64,000 nt of DNA from Pseudomonas fluorescens (GTDB taxonomy: Bacteria > Pseudomonadota > Gammaproteobacteria > Pseudomonadales > Pseudomonadaceae). Positions 17,401 to 25,922 of the stretch are shown one piece after another; the first letter of the stretch is position 1, and each line of letters starts with the position of its first letter. The notes under the pieces are model-generated. The model made no database searches and was not told the DNA's origin. It saw only the letters and a list, made by a program, of their open reading frames with translations. Made by a program: the position numbers and the translations under genes. The stretch spans positions 268,751 through 332,750 of the forward strand of contig NZ_LACC01000012.1 in NCBI RefSeq assembly GCF_000967965.1, given 5' to 3'.

Positions 17401-19675
17401 GATCCTGGATGAGGATGGCAAATACCAAGCGCGGGACGACAGCGATCAACACCTGCACGGCGCGGACAATGTGTATGCCGCGGTGCTGCATGCGTTGCCG
17501 GATTCGCAACGAACAGCCCTGGGCTTCGGTATCAACGAGGCTGCGCGGCTGGAGCAAGCGATAAAGGCACGTCCCCTGGACCGTCAGGTGTTTGAGCCGA
17601 TTCTGCGGGACAACCCGAATTACAAGCCGAGCTACGATCCGACCAGCATGCGCCTGCGCGGCGGCATGCGTGGCTATGCCCGGCAAGCACCGCATGGCAT
17701 GGGGCTGCGGCGACGGGCTCAGGCACTGTATCCGGATTTTACCTCGGAGGAGATCGAGACGTTGCTGGTGGAGTTCAGCCAGGGCGAAGGTACGGAGCAT
17801 GAACGACTGGCCCTGCTCGAGACCGAATTCAACCAGTTGAACCGCACCCTGCAACGCTGGATGAACTTGCCGACGCAGTCCTCTCGTTTTACCCCGGCGG
17901 GCGTGGCGGAATGGCATGCGCGGAACAATATCTACAAAGCGCTCAGGCAATGTTGGCAGCGCACCGGGCCGGAGGGTATCGAGGCCTCCAGCGTAGTGCG
18001 ACCACAGGCGTTGAGACTGGACAACATTCCCAGGCTGAGCCGACTGCTGGAAACCCTGCCGAAGCTGGAGGCGAACTTCGACCACGTCACCGCGTTGAGC
18101 CTGCGCAATTGCCGGTTGGGCTCCGAGCATCTGTCACTGCTCGACTCTTTTCATGAGGTGCGCTATCTCAATCTGCAAGACAATCTGCTGACGGCGCTTC
18201 CGCAGGCGGTGAAGGACATGCGTCATCTCGTTCACCTGCTTCTTGACGGCAATAATATTGAACTGGATTTAGCGGCGGTCGATCGCCTGAAGAATCTGAT
18301 GCGCCTGACGTCCCTGCGCTTGCGCGGCAACCCGCTGAAGCTCATTCCGAACATCAGCCGAATGCCGCAATTACAGGTGCTGTTGCTGGGCGAAACGGGA
18401 CTGGACAGCTGGCCTGTCGGGCTGTTTTCGCAATCGCGTCCGCGCAGTATCTATCTTGATCTGAGCGATAACCCGATCAGCCGGATACCCGAGGTCGCGC
18501 CCGGTTCATTTCGCGCAGAGATATTGGCGCGCACCGTGATCAGTCGGTCCCCGCGCTGGATCTCGCCGGAGAATCTCGAGATCCTCAAGTCTTACATCGA
18601 GTCGGTCGGCATGGACCCGGAGCGTCCTTATCCACCCCGTGGCGTAATCGATAGCGCGGAATGGGGGACGGGTATGTCCGAGCAAGAATGGCAGAAAAAG
18701 CAGGAAATCTGGGACGCGGTCGAGGATGAGTTCAATTCAATGCCGTTTTTCAATGAACTCGACAAACTCACAAATTCCGCTGACTTCAAGGCCGGTGGGA
18801 CCTATCAGACAGAACTGACGACCAAGGTCTGGCGCATGCTCGAAGCCATGGCCCGTGACAGTGAACTGCGCATCAAGTTGTTCAACGAAGCCGCAACACC
18901 CACCGAATGCGTGGATGGCGTTACGCAACTGTTCAATGCCATGGGCGTGCAGGTGTTGGTCCACGAAGCTTACGCCCTGGAGCGTGCGGACCTGATCGAA
19001 ACACAGTTGCTGGAACTGGCCCTGGGCAAGTCCCGGCTCGATGAACTCGCTGCCATTGCCCGTCGCCGGGTGTCAGAGCGGTTGGCGACGGGAGAGCGGT
19101 TTCGCCGTTACGACGCCGATGGCGAAGTGACCGGCACCATCGATGAAGTGGAAGTGCACCTGGCCTACATGACCGATCTGGCGGAGCGCCTGGATTTGCC
19201 GTGGCAGGCGCGGGGCATGCAGTTTCGCAGCATCGCCGAGGTCAGCAAAGAGATGATCGAGGCAGCGTTCCAGCGGATCAAGGCGCTGGAGGAAGGGGAT
19301 CTGCTGATCGACCGGATCTTCGAGCAACGGCTCTGGAAAACCTGGCTGGAATCGACTTGCCGCGAGGAATTGAACGGCTTGAAACGCCGGATCGACGCCA
19401 CCATCGATTTGCAGGATGCGTTGCAGCGCAGGGCCGAGGGTACGCGGCTCACCACTGAGGAAAAGGCTGCGGTGGAGGCTGAAATCAAGGGGCTGTGCAG
19501 TGAATTGGATAAAAGTGAAACTGACTTTGCCGATGGCAGGCTGATGACTGACGAGGAATATGTGCAAGCCTTGGATGACATCGATCTGCAGATTACGCAG
19601 TTGCTGAAAAAACTGACACAGGAAGCGATGACTCGGGCCAGGCTGGATCGGCTGCGGATTGAATCCACTCAATAG
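14405..19675 (+). CDS. Giant LRR protein with NEL-type E3 ubiquitin ligase domain
   Basis: 1,756 residues from a GTG at 14405 (AAGG about 10 nt upstream). The N-terminal ~1,150 residues resemble the DUF6543/dermonecrotic-toxin-like region of large Pseudomonas proteins, including a hydrophobic stretch at about 498-572 that could contact membranes. Leucine-rich repeats occupy about 1225-1370 (LSLRNCRL, LNLQDNLLTALP, LRLRGNPL). The C-terminal part is a NEL domain like those of IpaH and SspH: the catalytic C-x-D motif is C1502-V-D1504. NEL ligases ubiquitinate eukaryotic host proteins after type III delivery. There is no classical signal peptide and no secretion genes or chaperone nearby. A perfect inverted repeat ends the gene. 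Confidence 0.85.
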   Translation: MSDLHGSNSQKIPDGVSIDSHGIHYRRANDVIPGAIKNAPVERLKSLLALEPQMPEWYGGAREIDRQYLKQSMDERWRLQDVLDQTQGDLKHDINAFAEPLLKTALQSKFNTVENFNELTVQLEVPSTIIFGIDTGASRVRQSTLLEAALHNFEESEATEGAFRNSSGIYRKDTRGSLSLEPAITLPAFAALCRSLDIGGQYQRHIKSVLLPDTPQAQRTLQQDSVASEKAAFNVAALIARLKGEISDHAFGKLGQVREGRTNISLYDQPLHCHRLSLMGFRMTGIVLFSAVTEPSQVKREVEALTPALLSFWIDWSRRLSVLPGQEYDRFKLLQAFFANGPQGLSDELLRREDIYQQSRLTGPLIAYVPDDPEHPLKEYPSLTAFMKELLGQLRNTDYQTFFSRFVAQKDKGQFFARVNERLTTFTWHEREPLDMGPWWRETAVENPEAEPITNQVMGDLWVTLFLQRRDKAIADARLIAVPTDDEDANARFKRLTGYLSIGWNVFNFAAMLVPGLGEAMLGIMVAQMLAEVAEGVDDWSKGDKEQASAYFNGVLINFAQLALMGVGHVLPGTGVAPIKVSPFVEGLKPVEVGGKERLWNPDLGPYEQPVVLPDGLKASDTGLYRHQDQDLLRLDDKCYAVRQDPDTGRHRLQHPTRADAYQPLLEHNGAGSWKTELDQPLEWDKGQILRRLGASVDGLSDETLEQVLTASGVHENVLRRLHVEQETPPSLLADTLKRFKAHADAQACAELILANRIGEEWADYAVRSMTEMGGWPGDKAIEVFQGPGLTGAAIKDGYAQATPANTLQMTWTDLLAGALPERVVGFLDEQALRELLDQWLSGDAQMRTEALREQWAAQMGQRKRQLFDLLYSRRTRSDDPLVNLLKEDFAEISISQAQELLGEAHPSDVQHLSEKKRVPLRLAEHARKAAEQLRMTRAYEGLYLDALHSADSARLELHSLAALPGWPADLRLEVREYSFGGALSDSLGPVDAPIRKVLILDEDGKYQARDDSDQHLHGADNVYAAVLHALPDSQRTALGFGINEAARLEQAIKARPLDRQVFEPILRDNPNYKPSYDPTSMRLRGGMRGYARQAPHGMGLRRRAQALYPDFTSEEIETLLVEFSQGEGTEHERLALLETEFNQLNRTLQRWMNLPTQSSRFTPAGVAEWHARNNIYKALRQCWQRTGPEGIEASSVVRPQALRLDNIPRLSRLLETLPKLEANFDHVTALSLRNCRLGSEHLSLLDSFHEVRYLNLQDNLLTALPQAVKDMRHLVHLLLDGNNIELDLAAVDRLKNLMRLTSLRLRGNPLKLIPNISRMPQLQVLLLGETGLDSWPVGLFSQSRPRSIYLDLSDNPISRIPEVAPGSFRAEILARTVISRSPRWISPENLEILKSYIESVGMDPERPYPPRGVIDSAEWGTGMSEQEWQKKQEIWDAVEDEFNSMPFFNELDKLTNSADFKAGGTYQTELTTKVWRMLEAMARDSELRIKLFNEAATPTECVDGVTQLFNAMGVQVLVHEAYALERADLIETQLLELALGKSRLDELAAIARRRVSERLATGERFRRYDADGEVTGTIDEVEVHLAYMTDLAERLDLPWQARGMQFRSIAEVSKEMIEAAFQRIKALEEGDLLIDRIFEQRLWKTWLESTCREELNGLKRRIDATIDLQDALQRRAEGTRLTTEEKAAVEAEIKGLCSELDKSETDFADGRLMTDEEYVQALDDIDLQITQLLKKLTQEAMTRARLDRLRIESTQ

Positions 19676-19686
19676 CAACGGAAAAA

Positions 19687-19722
19687 ACAAAGGCCTCTAC
19701 ACGCTGCGTGTGAGGCCTTTGT
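19687..19722. terminator. Bidirectional terminator between the NEL gene and ureC
   Basis: acaaaggcctc and gaggcctttgt pair perfectly, with an inner acac/gtgt extension around gctgc. The genes on both sides are convergent, and A/T-rich flanks suit termination in either direction. Confidence 0.8.
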
Positions 19723-19741
19723 CTGTCATGCGGTAACCGGT

Positions 19742-21442
19742 TCAGAACAGGAAGTAACGCTGGGCCATCGGCAAGGTTTGCGCCGGCTCACACCACAGCA
19801 ACACACCGTCAGCCTTGACCTGATAGGTCTGCGGATCAACGTCGATGTCCGGCAGGTAATCGTTGTGAATCAGGTCGGTTTTCTGCACGTCACGGCAGCC
19901 TTTGACCACGGCGATTTTCTTCTTCAAACCCAGGGCTTCGGGCAAGCCTGCATCCTGTGCGGCCTGGCTGATGAAGGTCATGCTGGTGGCGTGCAGCGAG
20001 CCGCCGAAGCTGGCGAACATCGGGCGGTAGTGCACCGGTTGTGGCGTCGGGATCGAGGCATTGGCGTCACCCATCAGGCTGGCCGCAATGGCACCGCCCT
20101 TGAGAATCAGCGTCGGCTTCACGCCAAAAAACGCCGGGCGCCAGAGCACCAGGTCCGCCCATTTTCCCACTTCGACCGAACCCACTTCATGGCTGATGCC
20201 GTGGGTGATCGCCGGGTTGATGGTGTACTTGGCGATGTAGCGTTTGGCGCGGAAGTTGTCGTTGTCTTGACCATCGCCGGGCAGCGGCCCGCGTTGTTTT
20301 TTCATCTTGTCGGCGGTCTGCCAGGTGCGGGTGATGACCTCGCCGACACGCCCCATGGCCTGACTGTCGGAGCTGATCATCGAGAACGCACCGAGGTCGT
20401 GGAGGATGTCTTCGGCGGCAATCGTCTCGCGGCGAATGCGGCTTTCGGCGAAGGCCACATCCTCGGCAATGCTCGGGTCGAGGTGATGGCAGACCATCAG
20501 CATGTCGAGGTGTTCATCAATGGTGTTGCGGGTGAACGGCCGGGTCGGGTTGGTGGAACTGGGCAGCACGTTGGTAAAACCGCAGGCCTTGATGATGTCC
20601 GGCGCATGACCGCCACCGGCACCTTCGGTGTGATAGGTGTGAATGGTGCGGCCCTTGAAGGCGGCGAGGGTGGTTTCGACAAAACCGGATTCGTTGAGGG
20701 TGTCGGTGTGGATCGCCACCTGCACGTCGAACCGGTCGGCCACGTTCAGGCAGTTGTCGATACTCGCAGGTGTCGTGCCCCAGTCCTCATGCAACTTGAG
20801 GCCGATGGCCCCGGCCTTGACCTGTTCGATCAATGGTTCCGGCAGGCTGGCGTTACCCTTGCCGGTCAGGCCGATGTTCATCGGGAACGCGTCGGCGGCC
20901 TGGAGCATGCGCGCAAGGTGCCACGGCCCGGAGGTGCATGTGGTCGCATTGGTGCCGGTGGCCGGTCCGGTGCCGCCACCGATCATGGTGGTGACGCCGC
21001 TCATCAATGCCTCTTCGATCTGCTGCGGGCAGATGAAGTGGATGTGGGTGTCGATGCCGCCGGCGGTGAGGATCATGCCCTCACCGGCGATGACTTCGGT
21101 GCTGGCGCCAATGGCGATGTTGACGTTGGGCTGGATGTCCGGGTTGCCGGCCTTGCCGATCGCCGCGATGCGCCCGTCCTTGAGACCGACGTCGGCCTTG
21201 ACGATGCCCCAATGGTCGATGATCAGCGCGTTGGTGATCAGCGTGTCGACCACCTCGGCGGCCAGCAACTGGCTCTGGCCCTGGCCGTCACGGATGACTT
21301 TACCGCCACCGAATTTCACTTCTTCACCGTAGGTGGTGAAGTCCTGTTCCACTTCGATCCACAACTCGGTGTCGGCCAGGCGCACCTTGTCACCGACAGT
21401 GGGACCGAACATGTCGGCGTAGGCTTGACGGCTGATTTTCAT
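19742..21442 (-). CDS. ureC: Urease subunit alpha
   Basis: 566 residues from the ATG at 21442. The nickel ligands H133 and H135 (D-T-H-I-H), the carbamylated lysine K216 (G-L-K-L-H-E-D-W-G) and the mobile-flap region M-V-C-H-H-L-D-P are all present. It hydrolyses urea to ammonia and carbamate in the cytoplasm. It is last in the operon ureD-ureA-GNAT-GNAT-ureB-ureC. The accessory genes ureE, ureF and ureG needed for nickel loading are not in the window. Confidence 0.98.
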   Translation of the reverse strand: MKISRQAYADMFGPTVGDKVRLADTELWIEVEQDFTTYGEEVKFGGGKVIRDGQGQSQLLAAEVVDTLITNALIIDHWGIVKADVGLKDGRIAAIGKAGNPDIQPNVNIAIGASTEVIAGEGMILTAGGIDTHIHFICPQQIEEALMSGVTTMIGGGTGPATGTNATTCTSGPWHLARMLQAADAFPMNIGLTGKGNASLPEPLIEQVKAGAIGLKLHEDWGTTPASIDNCLNVADRFDVQVAIHTDTLNESGFVETTLAAFKGRTIHTYHTEGAGGGHAPDIIKACGFTNVLPSSTNPTRPFTRNTIDEHLDMLMVCHHLDPSIAEDVAFAESRIRRETIAAEDILHDLGAFSMISSDSQAMGRVGEVITRTWQTADKMKKQRGPLPGDGQDNDNFRAKRYIAKYTINPAITHGISHEVGSVEVGKWADLVLWRPAFFGVKPTLILKGGAIAASLMGDANASIPTPQPVHYRPMFASFGGSLHATSMTFISQAAQDAGLPEALGLKKKIAVVKGCRDVQKTDLIHNDYLPDIDVDPQTYQVKADGVLLWCEPAQTLPMAQRYFLF

Positions 21443-21461
21443 TTCCTCGTTCCTCGGAACT

Positions 21462-21560
21462 GAGCTGCAAGCTTCAAGCTGCAAGCCTCAAGTAAAAGCA
21501 AAATTGTGAGTGCCGCAAAACTGCTTTTTTCTTGCAGCTTGTGGCTTGCAGCTTGTGGCT
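21462..21560. repeat. Inverted CTGCAAG-repeat element between ureB and ureC
   Basis: Left arm gagctgcaagcttcaagctg with further copies, right arm cttgcagcttgtggcttgca, about 35 bp apart. The arms can fold into a long stem in the ure transcript. Related elements lie at 5608-5653 and 25829-25919. Confidence 0.75.
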
Positions 21561-21565
21561 GCTCC

Positions 21566-21870
21566 TCAGAGATCACCCATGACCCGACCGGCAAACCCGA
21601 ACACCCGACGATGCCCCGCCAAATCCACCAACTCCACCTCGCGGCTCTGCCCCGGTTCGAAGCGCACCGCGGTACCGGCAGGAATATTCAAGCGCATGCC
21701 ACGACTGGCGGCACGGTCGAAAGTCAGGGCGTCGTTGGTTTCGAAAAAGTGGTAGTGCGAGCCGACCTGGATCGGCCGATCACCACTGTTGGCCACTTTC
21801 AGGCTGATCGTGCGCCGGCCGACGTTGAGCTCGATCTCGCCAGGCTGGATCTGATATTCACCGGGAATCA

Positions 21871-21871
<1 letters not shown>
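21566..21871 (-). CDS. ureB: Urease subunit beta
   Basis: 101 residues from the ATG at 21871, beginning [16 protein letters not shown] as in other UreB proteins, with the S-H-Y-H-F-F-E-T-N core. A TTG one codon upstream is less likely. The ATG shares one base with the stop of the preceding acetyltransferase (TGATG), so translation is coupled. The beta subunit completes the UreABC trimer without catalytic residues of its own. Confidence 0.97.
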
Positions 21872-22410
<539 letters not shown>

Positions 22411-22944
22411 TCACTCCTTGTTGGCGGCGGGTGGTTGCGCGCCAGGATTGAGGTTCAGTTGCATGAAGGTCAGGTCCAGCCAGCGGCCGAACTTGGTACC
22501 GACCTGAGGCATTTGCCCGGTGGTGATAAAGCCGATGCGCTCATGCAAGCGAATGGAGGCGGCGTTACCGCTTTCGATGGCGGCGACCATCACGTGCTTG
22601 CCGCAGCCTTTGGCGCGTTCAATCAGCGATTCCATCAGTTGCGGACCGAGGCCGTTGCCGCGCTGGTCGCTGCGCACATAGACCGAGTGCTCGACGGTGT
22701 GGCGGAAACCGTCGAAGGGTCGCCAGTCGCCGAACGAGGCGTACCCGAGCACCGTGTTGTCGGCATCGACAATCACCAGAATCGGGTACGCCTGGGATTG
22801 CCGGGCGTTGAACCAGGCCTGGCGGTTACCGAGGTCGACCGCCTGCTCGTTCCAGATCGCTGTGGTGTTGAGTACCGCGTCGTTGTAGATGTCGCGGATG
22901 GCTGGCAAGTCGGCATGCACGGCATCGCGGATGTGGTAAGTCAT
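22411..22944 (-). CDS. GNAT acetyltransferase, phosphinothricin/methionine-derivative type
   Basis: 177 residues, matching the PAT/Bar/MddA group: I-R-D-I-Y-N-D-A-V at the N-terminus, A-S-F-G-D-W-R-P-F-D-G-F, and the acetyl-CoA loop D-Q-R-G-N-G-L-G. These enzymes acetylate phosphinothricin, methionine sulfoximine or sulfone, which are glutamine-synthetase inhibitors. The link to nitrogen metabolism may explain its place in the ure operon, but this is inference. It ends 6 nt before the next GNAT gene. Confidence 0.88.
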   Translation of the reverse strand: MTYHIRDAVHADLPAIRDIYNDAVLNTTAIWNEQAVDLGNRQAWFNARQSQAYPILVIVDADNTVLGYASFGDWRPFDGFRHTVEHSVYVRSDQRGNGLGPQLMESLIERAKGCGKHVMVAAIESGNAASIRLHERIGFITTGQMPQVGTKFGRWLDLTFMQLNLNPGAQPPAANKE

Positions 22945-22953
22945 GGCGCGGCC

Positions 22954-23256
22954 TCAGGCGATGGGTTGGTGGACGGTGACCAGTTTGGTGCCATCGGGAA
23001 AGGTGGCTTCGACCTGGATTTCCGGGATCATTTCCGGGATGCCTTCCATCACTTGTTCGCGGGTTAGCAGGGTGGTACCGAAGTGCATCAGGTCGGCCAC
23101 TGTCTGGCCGTCGCGGGCGCCTTCAAGCAGCGCGGCGGAAATGTAGGCCATGGCCTCCGGGTAATTGAGTTTCACGCCACGAGCCAAACGCCGCTCGGCC
23201 ACCAGGCCGGCGGTGAAGATCAGCAGCTTGTCTTTTTCGCGTGGGGTCAGGTCCAT
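22954..23256 (-). CDS. ureA: Urease subunit gamma
   Basis: 100 residues, the standard UreA length, starting [20 protein letters not shown]. The conserved L-N-Y-P-E-A-M-A and the C-terminal V-T-V-H-Q-P-I are present. It is the small structural subunit of the UreABC complex, placed between ureD and the acetyltransferase pair. Confidence 0.97.
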   Translation of the reverse strand: MDLTPREKDKLLIFTAGLVAERRLARGVKLNYPEAMAYISAALLEGARDGQTVADLMHFGTTLLTREQVMEGIPEMIPEIQVEATFPDGTKLVTVHQPIA

Positions 23257-23325
23257 TGTTGCAATCCGTATTCGGCAGTTAAAAGGTCATTCAATCTGAG
23301 AGCACAATCCCTGTGGGAGCGCATT

Positions 23326-24165
23326 TCAAGTGTTCCAAATTCGTGGTGGCATGGCTTCGCGCCCCAGTAGTGTCGGACGCAACAAACGCCACAAGTCAAT
23401 CAACCATCCTCGCGCCAACAACGCTTCACTGGCCAGACACCGTGCAACCAGCAACCCCGGCAATTGGGTCAGATCCCCGCGCACGTCGTTGGGCAATGAA
23501 CGGCAGGTTTCCAGCAAGTCGCAATCGATTTCCCCTGTCACCAACAACGTCGCAAACACCGGTTGCCCATCGAGCCCGATGGGCGAATCCAGCAAGCCGT
23601 CCGCCCCGACAATGCGCTGGCGTTCATGCCAGAGCAACTGGCCGTCGCGACGGATATCCAGTTGCGCCTGGAAGTGCCCGAGATCGAAGCGTTCGCCGCT
23701 GGCCGGACGGCCCAGGGCCACGACGTCCCAGTAGAACAGTCGCGCATCGCCTTCAAGGTCGATGCAAGTGCTGAGTTCAGCCTGGGCAGCGCTGAAAATG
23801 ATCGTCTCCTGGGGCAGCCATTCCAGTGTCGCACCGGCCGCCACCTTCAACTTCAGCTGCTGATAGGCGGGGCCGGCGGCGCGATACCACTTGGCCGCAC
23901 CGGGGCTGGTGATTTGTGCCCAGGCATCGCGCTCGACGCTGGCCGAGATGTCCAGCCGATCGCCACCGGCAATACCGCCGGGCGGGTGGACGATGATGTG
24001 CTGGCAGACTTCTGGCCCTTCGGCATACAGGTGTTTTTGCACGCGCAAAGGGCCTTTGTGTCGACGCTGGACCGGGCGAGTGGTGTTGTCGAATCGGGCG
24101 TAGCCCAGCTCCAGTTCGGCGTGCCAACTGGGGGTAAACAAGGCGCCAGATGCGGGAAGAGTCAT
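23326..24165 (-). CDS. ureD: Urease accessory protein UreD
   Basis: 279 residues. The family motif [10 protein letters not shown] and [10 protein letters not shown] are present. UreD binds the apo-urease and forms the platform for UreF-UreG nickel delivery. It is first in the ure operon, with a sigma-54 promoter about 35-50 nt upstream and NtrC-like sites beyond. A single degenerate REP half (ctgtgggagcgc) lies between ureD and ureA near 23311. Confidence 0.96.
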   Translation of the reverse strand: MTLPASGALFTPSWHAELELGYARFDNTTRPVQRRHKGPLRVQKHLYAEGPEVCQHIIVHPPGGIAGGDRLDISASVERDAWAQITSPGAAKWYRAAGPAYQQLKLKVAAGATLEWLPQETIIFSAAQAELSTCIDLEGDARLFYWDVVALGRPASGERFDLGHFQAQLDIRRDGQLLWHERQRIVGADGLLDSPIGLDGQPVFATLLVTGEIDCDLLETCRSLPNDVRGDLTQLPGLLVARCLASEALLARGWLIDLWRLLRPTLLGREAMPPRIWNT

Positions 24166-24198
24166 AGTCAGTGCTTATCGTGAGGTCGTCACGATGTT

Positions 24199-24213
24199 TG
24201 CAAAGGCTGTGCC
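24199..24213 (-). promoter_or_regulatory. Sigma-54 (-24/-12) promoter of the ure operon
   Basis: Read on the minus strand, GGCAC-agcct-TTGCA has the invariant GG and GC exactly 10 bp apart and matches the RpoN consensus TGGCACG-N4-TTGCW. It lies about 35 nt above the ureD ATG. The word is almost identical to that before urtA. Confidence 0.8.
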
Positions 24214-24254
24214 GTAAGGTATCGCAGGCAGGAGGCGGCTATTGCCTGGTTTTA

Positions 24255-24303
24255 CGCACCAACAGGGGGCGCCCCATGAAATATGGCGCAACAAATTGGT
24301 GCT
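24255..24303. promoter_or_regulatory. Two NtrC-like binding sites upstream of ureD
   Basis: cgcaccaacagggggcg (24255-24271) and cgcaacaaattggtgct (24287-24303) each match about 13 of 17 positions of the enterobacterial glnA NtrC site. They start 32 bp apart, the helical phasing of paired NtrC enhancers, and lie roughly 70-115 bp above the expected ureD transcription start. Confidence 0.65.
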
Positions 24304-24416
24304 TTACCCGTCTTTTAGACATACATATGTACCGCCATCTCTACTCCCGAAGAACTCAGTATCCAGGTGTACGCTCCCTCCTGTTGCGGGGCGACTGAAT
24401 ATTCTGGAGCTTCTTG

Positions 24417-25112
24417 ATGACTAGCCATACAGATCGTGAAAATGCACGCAAACTGCTTGAGCTGCTTGCAAAACTACCATCTGAGCAACCCTCTTCGGCC
24501 GCACCCGTGTTGCCACCCTTGAGCCAACCCTTCAATTTTGCGGACGAAGCCGCGTTATGGCTGCACCATCATAAACGCGAGGGCGATAGAGAATATGGTG
24601 CGCTCGTCTTGCAGCGCCCTGATGGCAAGTATGTCGCCACAATGCCTATCGAAGGTGAGGCAACTTCATTTGATTTAGAACGTTTGCTGGCATACGACCG
24701 TGAGACCCGGACAATCAGTCATCCGGCGGGATATCTTTGCGTAGGCCGTTATCACAGCCATCCGGAATATGCAGAACAGACTGCCCGGTCTCACCCCCAC
24801 TACAGCGCAGACCAGATCAAGTTGCATCAGGCGCTGCCTTCGACAGTCGATCTCGCTACAACTTTCAGGCATGTCGATGTCTTCAAAAACAATTACATTT
24901 CAAGTCACGATGGTTCTCTGGTGGCCTACTCCATCAATCCACAAAACGCATCCGGCAATCCTGGATTCGGACTGGGTTCCACGCCCGAAAGTCGAATCAA
25001 GAGGATCGTGACCATTGGCCAGTTGCGTGTCCTTGATCCAGGCACGGTCTGGAGTGGATTTCGCGGCCAGATCACGTCTGATTGGGTTCCTCACCGGGCT
25101 GGCGGACAGTGA
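24417..25112 (+). CDS. DUF4329/JAB-like protein
   Basis: 231 residues from the ATG at 24417 (GGAG 8 nt upstream). The core runs R-E-Y-G-A-L-V-L-Q-R-P-D-G-K-Y, then G-R-Y-H-S-H-P-E, then Y-S-A-D-Q-I-K. This is the E...H-x-H...S-x-D order of JAB/JAMM-like metallopeptidases and of the DUF4329 domain, found as the C-terminal part of some Rhs-type toxins. Here it stands alone without Rhs repeats or signal peptide. It lies on the opposite strand between urtE and the ureD promoter, in A/T-richer DNA, so it looks like an insertion. The S/D spacing is not textbook JAMM, so activity is uncertain. Confidence 0.6.
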   Translation: MTSHTDRENARKLLELLAKLPSEQPSSAAPVLPPLSQPFNFADEAALWLHHHKREGDREYGALVLQRPDGKYVATMPIEGEATSFDLERLLAYDRETRTISHPAGYLCVGRYHSHPEYAEQTARSHPHYSADQIKLHQALPSTVDLATTFRHVDVFKNNYISSHDGSLVAYSINPQNASGNPGFGLGSTPESRIKRIVTIGQLRVLDPGTVWSGFRGQITSDWVPHRAGGQ

Positions 25113-25117
25113 TCGAC

Positions 25118-25816
25118 TCAGATCGTGACGAGCCCACGCACACCTTCGGCCTCCATGTTTTCACCGCGCCCCTGCTGCACGATTTCGCCCCGGGACATCA
25201 CCAGGTACTGGTCGGCCAGTTCGGCGGCGAAGTCGTAGAACTGCTCCACCAGTAGAATGGCCATGTCGCCCCGGGCCGCGAGTTTTTTGATCACGGCACC
25301 GATCTCCTTGATCACCGACGGCTGGATGCCTTCGGTGGGTTCGTCGAGGATCAGCAGGCGAGGGCGGCTGGCCAGCGCACGACCGATGGCCAGTTGTTGT
25401 TGCTGGCCGCCGGAAAGATCACCCCCCCGGCGTTGCTTCATTTGCAGCAGCACCGGGAACAGCTCGTAGATGAACGCCGGCACTTCCTTCGCTTCGCTGC
25501 CGGGAAAGCGCGACAGGCCCATCAGCAGGTTTTCCTCGACGGTCAGGCGGCCGAAGATCTCCCGGCCCTGCGGCACGTAGGCGATTCCGGCATGCACACG
25601 CTGGTGCGGCTTGAATGTGGTGATCGGCTTGCCTTCCCAGTTCACGGCGCCTTCCTTCGCTGGCAGCAGGCCCATCAGGCATTTGAGCAGGGTGGTCTTG
25701 CCCACGCCGTTACGCCCGAGCAGGCAGGTAACTTCGCCGACCTTCACGTCAAACGTCAGGCCGCGCAGGATGTGGCTTCCGCCGTAGTACTGGTGCAGTT
25801 TTTCGACTTGAAGCAT
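25118..25816 (-). CDS. urtE: Urea ABC transporter ATP-binding subunit UrtE
   Basis: 232 residues from the ATG at 25816. Walker A (G-R-N-G-V-G-K-T-T), signature L-S-G-G-Q-Q-Q, and Walker B L-L-I-L-D-E-P are all present. Like LivF, it is the shorter of the two ATPases of the branched-chain amino-acid-type importer. It is the last urt gene. It faces the DUF4329-like gene tail to tail, with 5 nt between stops. Confidence 0.95.
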   Translation of the reverse strand: MLQVEKLHQYYGGSHILRGLTFDVKVGEVTCLLGRNGVGKTTLLKCLMGLLPAKEGAVNWEGKPITTFKPHQRVHAGIAYVPQGREIFGRLTVEENLLMGLSRFPGSEAKEVPAFIYELFPVLLQMKQRRGGDLSGGQQQQLAIGRALASRPRLLILDEPTEGIQPSVIKEIGAVIKKLAARGDMAILLVEQFYDFAAELADQYLVMSRGEIVQQGRGENMEAEGVRGLVTI

Positions 25817-25828
25817 AGGCCCTCCGGG

Positions 25829-25919
25829 CAGTTGTAAGCAGCAAGCTTCAAGCTGCAAGAAAAAGCCGGATATGACCCAGCTTTAACTTGCCGCTTGTAG
25901 CTAAAAGCTTGTAGCTGTC
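25829..25919. repeat. Inverted CTGCAAG-repeat element between urtD and urtE
   Basis: Left arm gcaagcttcaagctgcaag, right arm containing cttgccgcttgtagc and gcttgtagctg, about 30 bp apart. It is the same family as 21462-21560 and fills the whole gap between the two ATPase genes. Confidence 0.7.
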
Positions 25920-25922
25920 GCG

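Noticed and set aside
19778..21463. Long open frame opposite ureC
   Set aside because: Antisense shadow of a highly conserved G/C-rich gene; no recognisable protein.
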